A DNA stretch of 64,000 nt, taken from NCBI GenBank assembly GCA_905187815.1, contig CAJJJM010000003.1, positions 124,001-188,000 on the forward strand, in the 5' to 3' direction. The stretch comes from an uncultured Methanomassiliicoccaceae archaeon (GTDB lineage Archaea; Thermoplasmatota; Thermoplasmata; Methanomassiliicoccales; Methanomethylophilaceae). The first letter of the stretch is position 1; every line of letters starts with the position of its first letter. This document shows, piece by piece, positions 43,036 through 52,320 of the stretch. The notes under the pieces are model-generated. The model searched no databases, was not told where the DNA came from, and worked only from the letters and a program-made list of their open reading frames with translations. The translations under genes and the position numbers were made by a program.

Positions 43036-44643
43036 TCACTGCCCCTCTGGGGTGGTGTCATCGTCCTTGCGCCTGCCGTCGCAGGGGTACTGCAGGACGA
43101 TGTCCATCTTGTTGAAGGGGATCTCGATGCCGTTCTCGTCGAAGAGCTGCAGGATCCTCTCCCTGAGCTGTCCGGCGTAGGATCCGCTGCTGTCGAAGTC
43201 GTCGACATAGGCAGCGAGCCTGAGCTCTATCGATGAGTCGAGGAAGTTGGTGAGCCTGGTCGAGGGCGGCGAGCGGGTACCGTCCTTGATCACATGGGGG
43301 TGCTCCATGGCCGCCTGGACCATGAGCTCCTGAGCCTTCTTGAGGTCGCTTCCGTAGGCCACGGTCATGTACACGTAAGTCCTGGCCTCGTCGTCCTCGC
43401 GGGTCATGTTGACGATGGTTCCGCCGGAGACGATGTTGTTGGGGATGGTGACGACCTGGTCCTTGTCCCAGTTGTCGAACTCGGTGAACATCAGCTTGAC
43501 CTTCCTCACGATGTAGACGGTCCCATTGATCTGCACGAAGTCGCCCTTCTTGAACGGCCTGGTGGAGAGCAGCACGATTCCGGAGAAGAACTGGTTGAGG
43601 ATGTTCTGGGCGCCCAGGGTTATGCCCAGTGTGATGACACCGGCGCTGAGCAGGATTCCGGTCAGGTCCACTCCGAACAGCGCGAGGATCGCAGCCGTCG
43701 CGCTGACGGTGATGACGATCTTGCCTATCATCTTGAACAGCGGGATGAGAGACGAGTCCACGGAGGAATCGGTGCCCCTCTCGGCGCTCTTGAGAACGAC
43801 GGTGATGACGAACACGAAGACAGTCCATGCCATCAGGGCACCGATGGCGATGTAGAGGACTCCGGAGAGCGTGCCGAAGGCGTCCCTCAGCTCGGGACTG
43901 GCGCCCAGTATCGTCAGGCACTGGTTGATGGACAGGACGGTGATTAGGAGGACGATGAGGCTCGTGAGGTTCTTCCTGACCTTCCTGCTGTCCTCGTCTG
44001 GACTCCTGTGTGTGAAGATCCTCACGAAGATTGGGATCAGGACCATGCAGACGATGTAGGTGATGACGAGCCAGGCTACGAGGGTCACGATTGCGGTGAA
44101 CCACTCGGACCCGAGAGCCCCATCGAGGGTGTTGGGGATGATGCCGAGGAACTTGTTGTTGCCGTCTGCCGAGTAGTAGGCGGAGTCGACCGTTATCTGG
44201 ATCCCGACGGTGACCTCGAAGGTCTCCCCGGATCCGGCCATGTCGGCGAATGTCAGAATGATGCTTCCGGATTCGGTGGGGGATTCGTCATATCTCCCGA
44301 CGCTCACATGCACGTCGACCGGGAGGATGTGTCCGGTATCGCTGGCGCCGTATGGAAGGAGGTACTCCCCTCCGACGGTCGCCGATACATCGACGAAGTC
44401 GGAGTCGGACGCCCCCTCCGCCGTCATGTACAGGTACTGGTCCGAATTGTTGTATACATAGAATCTGAAGTCCGTGCTTCCGCCGTTTCCGACGGTGATG
44501 CTGACGCTGTCGCCGGTCGAATCCGGGAGGGTAAGCGAGATGTCCTCGGATGAGACGGCATCCGACTGTTCGGAGCACACGGGCACCAAGAACAGAACGG
44601 CCGCCAATGCGAGGGCGACTAGCGCAATATTACGTGAATTCAT
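43036..44643 (-). CDS. MscS-family mechanosensitive channel with secreted N-terminal domain
   Basis: Pressure-relief or ion channel of 535 residues. A signal peptide (residues 5-30) is followed by a domain outside the cell of about 130 residues that looks beta-rich (SVSITVGNGGSTDFRFYVYN). Four hydrophobic helices come next, then the MscS pore helix region (GILLSAGVITLGITLGAQN) and the beta domain (RPFKKGDFVQINGTVYIVRK, TIPNNIVSGGTIVNMTR). The extra outer domain makes it larger than simple MscS and may sense surface-layer tension. Single gene with its own promoter and 3' hairpin. Confidence 0.9.
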   Translation of the reverse strand: MNSRNIALVALALAAVLFLVPVCSEQSDAVSSEDISLTLPDSTGDSVSITVGNGGSTDFRFYVYNNSDQYLYMTAEGASDSDFVDVSATVGGEYLLPYGASDTGHILPVDVHVSVGRYDESPTESGSIILTFADMAGSGETFEVTVGIQITVDSAYYSADGNNKFLGIIPNTLDGALGSEWFTAIVTLVAWLVITYIVCMVLIPIFVRIFTHRSPDEDSRKVRKNLTSLIVLLITVLSINQCLTILGASPELRDAFGTLSGVLYIAIGALMAWTVFVFVITVVLKSAERGTDSSVDSSLIPLFKMIGKIVITVSATAAILALFGVDLTGILLSAGVITLGITLGAQNILNQFFSGIVLLSTRPFKKGDFVQINGTVYIVRKVKLMFTEFDNWDKDQVVTIPNNIVSGGTIVNMTREDDEARTYVYMTVAYGSDLKKAQELMVQAAMEHPHVIKDGTRSPPSTRLTNFLDSSIELRLAAYVDDFDSSGSYAGQLRERILQLFDENGIEIPFNKMDIVLQYPCDGRRKDDDTTPEGQ

Positions 44644-44871
44644 GGGTTAAGCAGGACTGCAGGAATAATAACACTTCGTTCAGATGCTTCGAGAGGACGT
44701 TGGCTTTCCTTCGGTCCTCCTACATCCGCCGACCTGTTGCGCTCCGGCAAACGCCATTCCCTCAGATTCGGAGATGGGTGTATGGCCCCACCATGGGGGG
44801 ACGCGTCGGAAGGTCCAATAATGTACACCATCGGAGACCCCCGAGGGCATTCTATATGAACAATCTACTGC

Positions 44872-46230
44872 ATGGCGGCGGGCATGCACCAGGAAAGGAT
44901 TCTGGCAATCCATGACATTTCCTGCGTCGGCAGGTGCTCCCTGACCGTCGCTCTCCCGATCATCTCGTCCGTGGGCATCGAATGCTCCGGACTCCCGACA
45001 GCGGTACTCTCCACCCACACCGGCGGGTTCACCGGTTTCACCTACCGCGACCTCACGGAGGACATGGTCCCCATCGACGACCACTGGCAGACGCTGGACA
45101 TCAAGTTCGATGCGTTCTACACCGGCTTCCTCGGATCCTTCGAGCAGATCGACATCGTGAAGAAGCTGTTCAGGGACCTGTCCCACGAGGGCACCACCAT
45201 CTATGTCGACCCCGTGATGGCCGATGCCGGGAAGCTGTACTCGGTATTCGGCCCCGACTTCCCCGCAGGAATGCGCCAGCTCTGCGAGATGGCTGACGTC
45301 ATCATGCCAAACCTCACCGAGCTCAGCTTCATGCTCGGTATCGAGTACCGCGAGGGACCCTACACCCGCGAGTACATCGCGTCCGTTCTCGAGCAGGCGA
45401 GGGTCTTCGGCGTGAAGCAGATCGTCCTCACGGGAATCAGCTACGAGAAGGGGAAGGTCGGTGCTGTCTACATGGACTACGGGACCGGCGAGACCGGCGA
45501 GGTCATGCGCTCGGAGATCCCGGGATACTACCACGGGACCGGTGACGTGTTCAGCTCTGCGTTCGTCGGTGCGAAGGAGTCCGGGCTCACACTTGGCGAC
45601 GCCGTCAGGGCCGCGGTCAACTTCACCGTCGGCAGCATCATGAGGACCTACGACGCCAAGGTGGACATCAGGTACGGCGTGAACTTCGAGGCGGGCCTCA
45701 GGGACTACATAGCCGAGGTCGACGCCGGCAGAAGGGGGCCCTCTCTTGTCCCCGCAACCACCGACTACGACTTCAGGACCGTGGCAGAGGTCGCCACCAC
45801 CGTCTGGAGGGAGGCATTCAAGGGCATCGTGCCCGACGACCAGGTCGAGTACATGCTCGGGAAGTTCCAGAGCTACGAGGCCATCAGGAACTACGTCCTC
45901 GAGGAGGGCTACACGTACCTCATGATCCGCGAGGGTTCCAGGGTCGTGGGCTACGCCGCATACGTTCCCGAGGGGGACAGGCTGTTCCTCTCCAAGATCT
46001 ACATCCTAAAGGAGTTCAAGCACCAGGGGAGGACCTCCGCGGTATTCGACCATCTGAGGGAGGTCGCCAGGGCCCTCGGGCTCAGGGCCGTCTACCTGAC
46101 GGTGAACAGGGACAACTCCGCGTCCATCTCGGTGTACGAGCACGAGGGGTTCGAGACCGTCGAGTCCAGGGACACCCCCATAGGCGACGGGTTCTACATG
46201 TACGACTTCATCATGGAGATGAAGGTCTGA
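44872..46230 (+). CDS. Pyridoxal kinase fused to a GNAT acetyltransferase
   Basis: 452 residues in two domains. Residues 1-285 are a PdxK/PdxY-type ribokinase fold: ILAIHDISCVGRCSLTVALP at the start, VDPVMADAGKLY near 107, and the anion-hole GTGDVFSSAF near 222 with the catalytic Asp. Residues about 300-452 are a GNAT domain (GYAAYVPEGDRLFLSKIYIL; HQGRTSAVFDHLREVARALG; VNRDNSASISVYEHEGFET). The kinase would make pyridoxal phosphate; the acetylated target is unknown. The reading frame is continuous, so this is a true fusion. ATG 44872 or 44884 could be the start. The next gene follows after six bases. Confidence 0.9.
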   Translation: MAAGMHQERILAIHDISCVGRCSLTVALPIISSVGIECSGLPTAVLSTHTGGFTGFTYRDLTEDMVPIDDHWQTLDIKFDAFYTGFLGSFEQIDIVKKLFRDLSHEGTTIYVDPVMADAGKLYSVFGPDFPAGMRQLCEMADVIMPNLTELSFMLGIEYREGPYTREYIASVLEQARVFGVKQIVLTGISYEKGKVGAVYMDYGTGETGEVMRSEIPGYYHGTGDVFSSAFVGAKESGLTLGDAVRAAVNFTVGSIMRTYDAKVDIRYGVNFEAGLRDYIAEVDAGRRGPSLVPATTDYDFRTVAEVATTVWREAFKGIVPDDQVEYMLGKFQSYEAIRNYVLEEGYTYLMIREGSRVVGYAAYVPEGDRLFLSKIYILKEFKHQGRTSAVFDHLREVARALGLRAVYLTVNRDNSASISVYEHEGFETVESRDTPIGDGFYMYDFIMEMKV

Positions 46231-46236
46231 GCCCGC

Positions 46237-47937
46237 ATGTTCCTACCGACCACGCCCGAGGAGGTCCGCTCCCGCGGATGGGACGGACTCGACATCATCC
46301 TAGTGTCAGGGGACACGTACACCGACAACGCCTACAACGGGACCGCCCTGATAGGACACTGGCTGGTGGACCACGGGCTCAGGGTCGGCATCATTGCCCA
46401 GCCAGACGTCTCCTCGGGCGACGACATATCGAGGCTGGGCCAGCCGGAGCTCTTCTGGTCCGTGTCGGCCGGATGCGTCGACTCCATGGTCGCCAACTAC
46501 ACCCCCACCAGGAAGTTCCGCAAGGAGGACGACTTCACACCGGGAGGGGTGAACGACAGGAGGCCCGACAGGGCGACCATCGCGTACACCAACCTCATAA
46601 AGAGGCACATCAAGGGGAGGCCGGTGTTCCTTGCAGGGATAGAAGCCAGCCTCAGGCGCATCGCGCACTACGACTTCTGGTCGGATTCCGTCAGGAGGTC
46701 CGTTCTGTTCGATGCCAAGGCGGACGGGATCGTGTACGGCATGACAGAACTGGCCACGCTGGAGCTCGCCGACAGGATCCGCCGGGGCGAGGGGTGGGGC
46801 GACGTCAGGGGCGTGTGCTATCCCTCCGCATCGGTGCCGGACGGATTCGTCGAGATGCCCTCGTTCGAGGCCTGCAGGGACGACCGCTTTGCGTTCATGG
46901 ACGCGTTCCGCATATTCAGTGGCAACAGCGACCCGGTCACAGCCAAGGGTCTTGCCCAGAGGCACGGGGACAGGTACCTCGTCCAGAACCCGCCACAGAG
47001 GCCGCTGACAACTGAGGAGCTCGACGCCCTCTACGGATCCGACTTCGAGGATGCGGTCCACCCGTACTACGCCAGGCAGGGACATGTGAGGGCCATGGAC
47101 ACCGTATCCAACTCCATAACCACGCACCGCGGCTGCTACGGGGACTGCTCGTTCTGCTCGATAGCCCTGCACCAGGGGACCACCGTCGTATCCAGATCCG
47201 AGGAATCCGTCCTTCGTGAAGCGCGGAGGATCGCCTCGAGGCCTGGATTCAACGGCGTGATAAAGGATGTCGGAGGACCCACCGCCAACATGTACGGGAT
47301 CGAATGCCCGAAGAAGATCCACAGCGGCAGATGCGCAGACAGAAGATGCCTCGGCTCCAAACCGTGCCCCAGCCTCCCCATAGACCATTCGCGCCAGACT
47401 GCCCTTCTCGGGGAGTTGTCCTCGATCCCGGGGGTACGCAGGGTATTCGTCAACTCCGGCATACGCTACGACATGATCGTCGCGGACAAGGCTCACGGAC
47501 AGGAGTACCTGGACGCGATCGTGGCAGACCATGTGTCCGGTCAGATGAAGGTGGCTCCCGAGCACGTGTGCGACGACGTCCTCAGGCTAATGGGCAAACC
47601 CGGGAGGCGGACGCTCGAGGAGTTCCGCTCCATGTTCGCTGAATCCCTGTCGAGATGCGGGAAGGAGGAGTACCTCACATACTACTTCATGGCGGCGCAC
47701 CCCGGTTGCACGGAGGACCACATGCGGGAGCTGGCCGCCTACTGCAGGGGCACGCTCCGCATACATCCGGAACAGGTGCAGGTCTTCACCCCCACCCCGT
47801 CGTCGTATTCCACCGCGATGTACCGCACATCGAAGGACAGGCGCGGACGCGACGTCCGCGTGGAGAGGTCCATCCAGAAGAGGCAGAGGCAGAAGGAGAT
47901 CGTCACAGGGAGGGGACGCGATGGTCGCAATCCCTGA
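46237..47937 (+). CDS. YgiQ-family radical SAM protein
   Basis: Radical SAM protein of 566 residues in the UPF0313/YgiQ group. The N-terminal part matches the family (GWDGLDIILVSGDTYTDN; KGRPVFLAGIEASLRRIAHY; HYDFWSDSVRRS). The cluster motif is CYGDCSFC near residue 299 (Cys-x3-Cys-x2-Cys). A conserved C-terminal stretch QVQVFTPTPSSYSTAMYRT completes the match. The exact reaction of the family is not established. The 3' end overlaps the metalloprotease gene by 17 bases. Confidence 0.92.
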   Translation: MFLPTTPEEVRSRGWDGLDIILVSGDTYTDNAYNGTALIGHWLVDHGLRVGIIAQPDVSSGDDISRLGQPELFWSVSAGCVDSMVANYTPTRKFRKEDDFTPGGVNDRRPDRATIAYTNLIKRHIKGRPVFLAGIEASLRRIAHYDFWSDSVRRSVLFDAKADGIVYGMTELATLELADRIRRGEGWGDVRGVCYPSASVPDGFVEMPSFEACRDDRFAFMDAFRIFSGNSDPVTAKGLAQRHGDRYLVQNPPQRPLTTEELDALYGSDFEDAVHPYYARQGHVRAMDTVSNSITTHRGCYGDCSFCSIALHQGTTVVSRSEESVLREARRIASRPGFNGVIKDVGGPTANMYGIECPKKIHSGRCADRRCLGSKPCPSLPIDHSRQTALLGELSSIPGVRRVFVNSGIRYDMIVADKAHGQEYLDAIVADHVSGQMKVAPEHVCDDVLRLMGKPGRRTLEEFRSMFAESLSRCGKEEYLTYYFMAAHPGCTEDHMRELAAYCRGTLRIHPEQVQVFTPTPSSYSTAMYRTSKDRRGRDVRVERSIQKRQRQKEIVTGRGRDGRNP

Positions 47938-48589
47938 CCGTGTCCTCGCGGCCTGCAGGCCTTATTTCAGAGAATCGGTCGGCAACTTCGTCGTACGCAA
48001 GGAGTTCGGATACAGCTGGAAGGTCTACGGCGGAAGGATAGAGATCGGCATCTCGGACTACCTCGCCGACGCTCCTGACCAGGTCCTCTGCGACTTCTGC
48101 GACATGATCTGCCAGAAGGCAAGAGGCCAGAGGTGCCAGGAACCCGAATCGTACCTGGACCACGTCCGTTCCGATTCATTCATCGTGGACCACCGTCCCG
48201 CATACATATCCAGGAGCAGGAACCTGACGCGGACCGCGAACGGGGACGTGGCTTACCTGTACGACTCGGTCCAGAGGCTGGTGGACTCCGGTCTGCTGAC
48301 CGATTCGGACATCGAAAACTCGTACATCTCCTGGACCCGCAGGGACAACGTGCGCAGGGTGGGTTTCTGCAGCACGATGTTCAGGGTCGTCGGCATATCC
48401 TCGAGGCTAGATTCCGACGATATCCCCGACCGTGTGAGGGATTACGTGGTCTACCACGAATGCCTCCATCTGAGACAGGGGTACCGCCCGTCGCACAGGG
48501 TCCATGATGCGGAGTTCAGGTCGTGGGAGCGGTCTTTCCCGGGGTGGAGGGAGTCTGAGACCATCCTCAGGAAACTCGGGAGCATGTGA
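47921..48589 (+). CDS. YgjP/SprT-like zinc metalloprotease
   Basis: 222 residues. The C-terminal HECLH (residues about 176-180) with a third His in HRVHDAEF and the following WERSFPGWRE matches the HExxH plus downstream His layout of DUF45/YgjP-type metallopeptidases. The N-terminal 150 residues hold two CxxC-like pairs (CDFCDMICQ) and basic patches, and are not recognised. The gene overlaps ygiQ and is followed nine bases later by the ACT gene, so it is part of an operon. Target unknown. Confidence 0.7.
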   Translation: MVAIPDRVLAACRPYFRESVGNFVVRKEFGYSWKVYGGRIEIGISDYLADAPDQVLCDFCDMICQKARGQRCQEPESYLDHVRSDSFIVDHRPAYISRSRNLTRTANGDVAYLYDSVQRLVDSGLLTDSDIENSYISWTRRDNVRRVGFCSTMFRVVGISSRLDSDDIPDRVRDYVVYHECLHLRQGYRPSHRVHDAEFRSWERSFPGWRESETILRKLGSM

Positions 48590-48598
48590 GGCACAGCC

Positions 48599-49054
48599 AT
48601 GAGAATCGAGGTCCTGCCGTTGGAGTTCACGGTTTGCAAGGTGGCCGATTTCTCAGAGGTCGACCCCGACAGGCCGTTCACCTTCACGGGCAGGACGGAC
48701 GGCGAGAGGTCCCTGGTCTGCCCTGCAGAGGATGCCCCCGCCAACGCCCTGGAGAGGGCCGACGGATGGGGCGCGATCAGGGTCTCGGGGCAACTGGACT
48801 TCTCCCTCGTCGGAGTGATCTCCAGGATATCCTCGGCGCTGGCGGATGCGGGGATCCCGGTTTTCGTGATATCGACATTCGACACGGACTACGTCCTCGT
48901 CAGGAGGGAGCACCTCGACGGAGCCGTCAGGACGCTGTCGGACATCGGCATGGATGTGACGGCATCAGGCCGCATAGAGCGATCGCAACCTGCCGACCCA
49001 AGGCACCGCACAGGTTATCTCGGAAGTCCCCGTACAGGGGGCCATGACCGATGA
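48599..49054 (+). CDS. ACT-domain protein
   Basis: 151 residues. The arrangement LEFTVCKVADF, then WGAIRVSGQLDFSLVGVISR and IPVFVISTFDTDYVLVRRE is typical of small two-ACT (CASTOR-like) proteins that bind amino acids. The C-terminal 25 residues are basic and appear disordered. It overlaps the start of the Sel1 gene by 11 bases. A ligand-sensing role is expected from the family; the ligand is unknown. Confidence 0.82.
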   Translation: MRIEVLPLEFTVCKVADFSEVDPDRPFTFTGRTDGERSLVCPAEDAPANALERADGWGAIRVSGQLDFSLVGVISRISSALADAGIPVFVISTFDTDYVLVRREHLDGAVRTLSDIGMDVTASGRIERSQPADPRHRTGYLGSPRTGGHDR

Positions 49055-49934
49055 GAGGGGTTTCGTCTTCCACGGGCCTGACGGACAGGTCGAGCTGAGC
49101 ATCGATGAGGTCAGGGACCTCGCGAAGAACAACGATCCTGACGGACTGTACGCACTGTCCATGGCATATCTCTTCGGATGGGACGTGGAGCAGAACGAGG
49201 ACGTGGGATACGATCTCCTGGAGAAGGCAGTGGCCGCGGGACAGACCGAGGCGATGGCCCTTATGGTGAGGCTGTTCATGCAGGGGGACTACTGCGGCAT
49301 CGACAGCGAGAAGGCCGCAGGCTATGCGATCGAGGCGGCCAAGGACGGCATACCCAACGCCCAGCTGTACGCCGGCCTCGCCTACATGGACGGGGTGTCG
49401 GTGCCACAGGACTACGCGGAGGCGGCCAGGTACTTCAGGCTGGCCGCCAACCAGGGCAACCAGGAGGCCAGGACCTCCCTCGCCTATCTGTTCCAGGAGG
49501 GCCTCGGCGTTCCGCAGGACCAGGCCAAGGCCTACAGGATGTACTGCACCGCTGCCAAGGCCGGGAACGTCAACGCCATGTTCCAGGCCGGGATATGCAG
49601 CGAGTTCGGGAACGGCACGAGGGCGGACCCTTCGGAGGCCGAGAGGTGGTACAGGATGGGCGCCGACCAGGGGGACGCCTTCGCCATGGAGAGGCTCGGG
49701 TTCCTCATGTCTGAATCGGATCCGCCCCGCTCGGAGGAGTCCTTCGAGTGGTTCCTGAAGGCCGCCATGGAGGGTGTGCCTACAGCCATGCAGATGGTCG
49801 GATACTGCTACATGAAGGGCATAGGCACCGAGAGTAACGACGAAGAGGCGAGGAAGTGGCTCAAGATGGCCGAGGACAACGGCATCGAGGAGGCCGCCGA
49901 GATGCTGGGCACGCTCGGTTCCGTCATCGGTTGA
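49044..49934 (+). CDS. Sel1-repeat protein
   Basis: 296 residues of about seven Sel1-like repeats, for example GDYCGIDSEKAAGYAIEAAK, GVSVPQDYAEAARYFRLAAN and GLGVPQDQAKAYRMYCTAAK. Such proteins are alpha-solenoid adaptors. There is no signal peptide, so it should be cytosolic, unlike many bacterial Sel1 proteins. The first 50 residues form a short beta-rich head (RGFVFHGPDGQVELSIDEV). It is translationally coupled to the ACT gene. Confidence 0.88.
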   Translation: MTDERGFVFHGPDGQVELSIDEVRDLAKNNDPDGLYALSMAYLFGWDVEQNEDVGYDLLEKAVAAGQTEAMALMVRLFMQGDYCGIDSEKAAGYAIEAAKDGIPNAQLYAGLAYMDGVSVPQDYAEAARYFRLAANQGNQEARTSLAYLFQEGLGVPQDQAKAYRMYCTAAKAGNVNAMFQAGICSEFGNGTRADPSEAERWYRMGADQGDAFAMERLGFLMSESDPPRSEESFEWFLKAAMEGVPTAMQMVGYCYMKGIGTESNDEEARKWLKMAEDNGIEEAAEMLGTLGSVIG

Positions 49935-49979
49935 TTCGGTATCCACTTAAACAGGTTCGTCGTTCTCGGCGACGATATA

Positions 49980-50639
49980 ATGGCCAGTTCGGAAGCTCTC
50001 AGGAAGGCCGCCGAGGACGGCGACGCGGAAGCACAGTACCAGCTCGGACTCATCTACATCTACGGCAACGACGAACCCAAGGATGCGAAGAAGGCCTTCG
50101 AATGGATGTCGAGGGCGGCTGCTCAGAACGTCGTCCCGGCGAAGAGGGAGCTTGGGATTATGCTCGCCTCCGGTGAGGGGACGGAGCCCGACATACCCCG
50201 CGCGGTCCAGCTTCTCAGCGACGCGGCTGACAACCTCGATCCCGGCGCGCTCTACCACCTCGGACTGATGTACGAGAAGGGGATCGGCGTCCCGCTCGAC
50301 CTCCAGAAGGCGGTCAGGATGCTCGCTTACGCCGCATCGATGGGATTCCCCGGCGCCGAGGTCGACGCCGACAGGATCGACAGGGTGCTCACCGAGGAGA
50401 GGAACAGGAACCTCCGCGCGAGACCGCTCCTCAAGCTCATGGTTTCCGACGTGGATGTGGAGGCCGCCTGCTGCAAGCGCATGCTCGACGAACTCCTTGA
50501 GCAGAACATAGTCTTCACCGAGACGATGCAGGGCCCCGCCCTCCTGGGCGAGGACAAGGACGGCATGGACGCGGTTTTGTACAGCTGCCCCTTCTGCGGA
50601 GCCAAGCTGCAGTTCATCCCCCACGACCACAAGTGGTGA
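49980..50639 (+). CDS. Sel1-repeat protein with C-terminal zinc-ribbon-like tail
   Basis: 219 residues. Sel1 repeats (DAEAQYQLGLIYIYGNDEPK; GALYHLGLMYEKGIGVPLD) fill the first 130. The tail contains CC near residue 162 and a terminal CPFCGAKLQFIPHDHKW, half of a zinc ribbon with His residues that could complete the site. CACTTAAAC at 49944-49952 lies 28-36 bases before the ATG, so the transcript may be leaderless. It faces the next Sel1 gene tail to tail with two bases between. Confidence 0.82.
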   Translation: MASSEALRKAAEDGDAEAQYQLGLIYIYGNDEPKDAKKAFEWMSRAAAQNVVPAKRELGIMLASGEGTEPDIPRAVQLLSDAADNLDPGALYHLGLMYEKGIGVPLDLQKAVRMLAYAASMGFPGAEVDADRIDRVLTEERNRNLRARPLLKLMVSDVDVEAACCKRMLDELLEQNIVFTETMQGPALLGEDKDGMDAVLYSCPFCGAKLQFIPHDHKW

Positions 50640-50641
50640 GC

Positions 50642-51601
50642 TCATTCGTTGGTCGCGAGCATGGCGATGGCCTCAGGCTCTCCCATCTCCGCGGCCAGCT
50701 TCACCAGCCCCACGCCGCGGCGCTGGTCCTGTTCCACGCCCTCCCCCTTCATGTAGAGGAGCCCAAGATGGTATATCGAGCTGGGATGCCACCTGCGCAT
50801 GCCCGCCGTGAAGTACATGGCGGCCTTCCTGGGGTCGCGGTCCACCCCGGTCCCGCTGTAGTAGAGGGAGCCCATGACGTACATGGCCTCGACGTTACCC
50901 TTGCGCGCTGAGGCCTCCAGCATCCTGGTGGCCTTGACGGTGTCCAGACGGACGCCGTTGCCGGACAGGTGCCTTATCCCCAGTGTGTAGAGCGAGTTCG
51001 CGTCCCCTGTCATCGCAGCGAGACGGTAGAACTCCACGGCGGTCTCGTCGTTCCTCTCGACGCCGTCCCCCGTCTCGTAGATCCTCCCCAGGTTGAAGAG
51101 CGCCTCCACGTTCCCCTTCTCGGCCGCGAGATGGTAGAGCCGAATGGCCTCCTCCTTGTCGAGCCTGACCCCGGAACCGTGGAAGTAGAGGTTGGCGAGG
51201 TTGCACTGGGCCCCCGCATGGCCCTTGACGGAGGCCAGATAGTACCATTTGGCGGCCTCCATCTTGTTGACCCTTATGCCCTGTCCGGTGTCGCACAGGT
51301 ATCCCAGGTCGTACTGCGCCTCCGCGTAGCCCTGGTCGGCGGCATGGCGGTACCACTTTATCGCCGCGATCTTGTCCTCCGGCACGCCGACGCCGTAGCA
51401 GCACATGTATCCGAAAGTGCACTGTGCGGCGGGATTCCCCGCCTGGGCGGAGGCTTTGATCAGAGGGACGGCGCGGGAGTAGTCCTGTTCGACCCCGTCC
51501 CCCTCGTAGAACCTCCTGCCGAGCTCGTACATCGAGTCGGCGTCACCGCGCTCGATGCCGATTTCGAGTTCGTCCTGGCTGAGTTCCTTCAGGGCCTTCA
51601 T
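50642..51601 (-). CDS. Sel1-repeat protein
   Basis: 319 residues with about eight regular Sel1 repeats, such as GDGVEQDYSRAVPLIKASAQ, GVGVPEDKIAAIKWYRHAAD and GSGVRLDKEEAIRLYHLAAE. The open frame extends 20 codons upstream, but TCTTTATAC at 51629-51637 lies 28-36 bases before ATG 51601, so the shorter form is preferred. No signal peptide. It converges on the previous Sel1 gene. Confidence 0.86.
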   Translation of the reverse strand: MKALKELSQDELEIGIERGDADSMYELGRRFYEGDGVEQDYSRAVPLIKASAQAGNPAAQCTFGYMCCYGVGVPEDKIAAIKWYRHAADQGYAEAQYDLGYLCDTGQGIRVNKMEAAKWYYLASVKGHAGAQCNLANLYFHGSGVRLDKEEAIRLYHLAAEKGNVEALFNLGRIYETGDGVERNDETAVEFYRLAAMTGDANSLYTLGIRHLSGNGVRLDTVKATRMLEASARKGNVEAMYVMGSLYYSGTGVDRDPRKAAMYFTAGMRRWHPSSIYHLGLLYMKGEGVEQDQRRGVGLVKLAAEMGEPEAIAMLATNE

Positions 51602-51742
51602 CAGATCGGTACATGGAATTCCACGGGACCGTATAAAGAGTTGGATGGAGGGAGCCGTCATCGGTCAGAAACATCCATTGCGCCGTCGATGGCCAGCAGA
51701 ACGTACCATCTGTTTTTAGGGGAGCATACGGATACATGAACT

Positions 51743-52318
51743 ATGACCATGGATGAGGACTACACCATCGAAGAAGCCGTCACCATCATAAGGAAGGCGA
51801 TCGAGAGGAAGAAGAAGGAGGTCGCCGACCTGGAGAAGCGCATCAAGCGCTTCAAGAGAGAGGACAGGATCAACGAGATGCAGGAGCTCATCGACTACCT
51901 CAAGGCCGACACCATCGCATACATCACCGTCCTGGCCGACATGACCGATGACGACTCCCTCCTCGAGGGCCTCGATCTCGACACCGAGAATGTCGCGGAA
52001 TGCCCCGTGAAGTACGACCAGTACATCTCCGGACTCTCGGCGGACGACCTGGAGAACGAGCTGGAGGCGGACGAGGTCAGGGCCGAGTACTGCGACGAGG
52101 TCGTGGAGATGATGTGTTACGACATCGGCGAGAACGCCCTGAAATCCAAGAAGATGGTCAAGTTCCTGCTCGAGGACCCCTACGCCCTGGAGGCCCTCGG
52201 TGAGCTGATCTTCTACGACGACTACCTCTACGACATGTACAGGTCCGTCGCCTCCAAGGACGAGGCGAAGTCCAAGGGCAAGGGCGGCAAGGACAAGAAG
52301 AAAAAGAAGAAGGACTGA
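51743..52318 (+). CDS. Helical protein of the shared-domain family
   Basis: 191 residues (or 189 from ATG 51749). The start is a basic helix (AIERKKKEVADLEKRIKRFK), and the middle EMQELIDYLKADTIAYITVL followed by DSLLEGLDLDTENVAEC and YISGLSADDL has the same layout as the proteins at 25696-26088 and 23667-24911. The end is a Lys-rich tail (KGKGGKDKKKKKKD), possibly for nucleic acid or membrane contact. It is followed after two bases by a coiled-coil gene. Function unknown. Confidence 0.75.
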   Translation: MTMDEDYTIEEAVTIIRKAIERKKKEVADLEKRIKRFKREDRINEMQELIDYLKADTIAYITVLADMTDDDSLLEGLDLDTENVAECPVKYDQYISGLSADDLENELEADEVRAEYCDEVVEMMCYDIGENALKSKKMVKFLLEDPYALEALGELIFYDDYLYDMYRSVASKDEAKSKGKGGKDKKKKKKD

Positions 52319-52320
52319 CC

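Noticed and set aside
46306..47565. Minus-strand open frame of 419 codons opposite ygiQ
   Set aside because: Antisense shadow; the cysteine motif and family stretches are on the plus strand.
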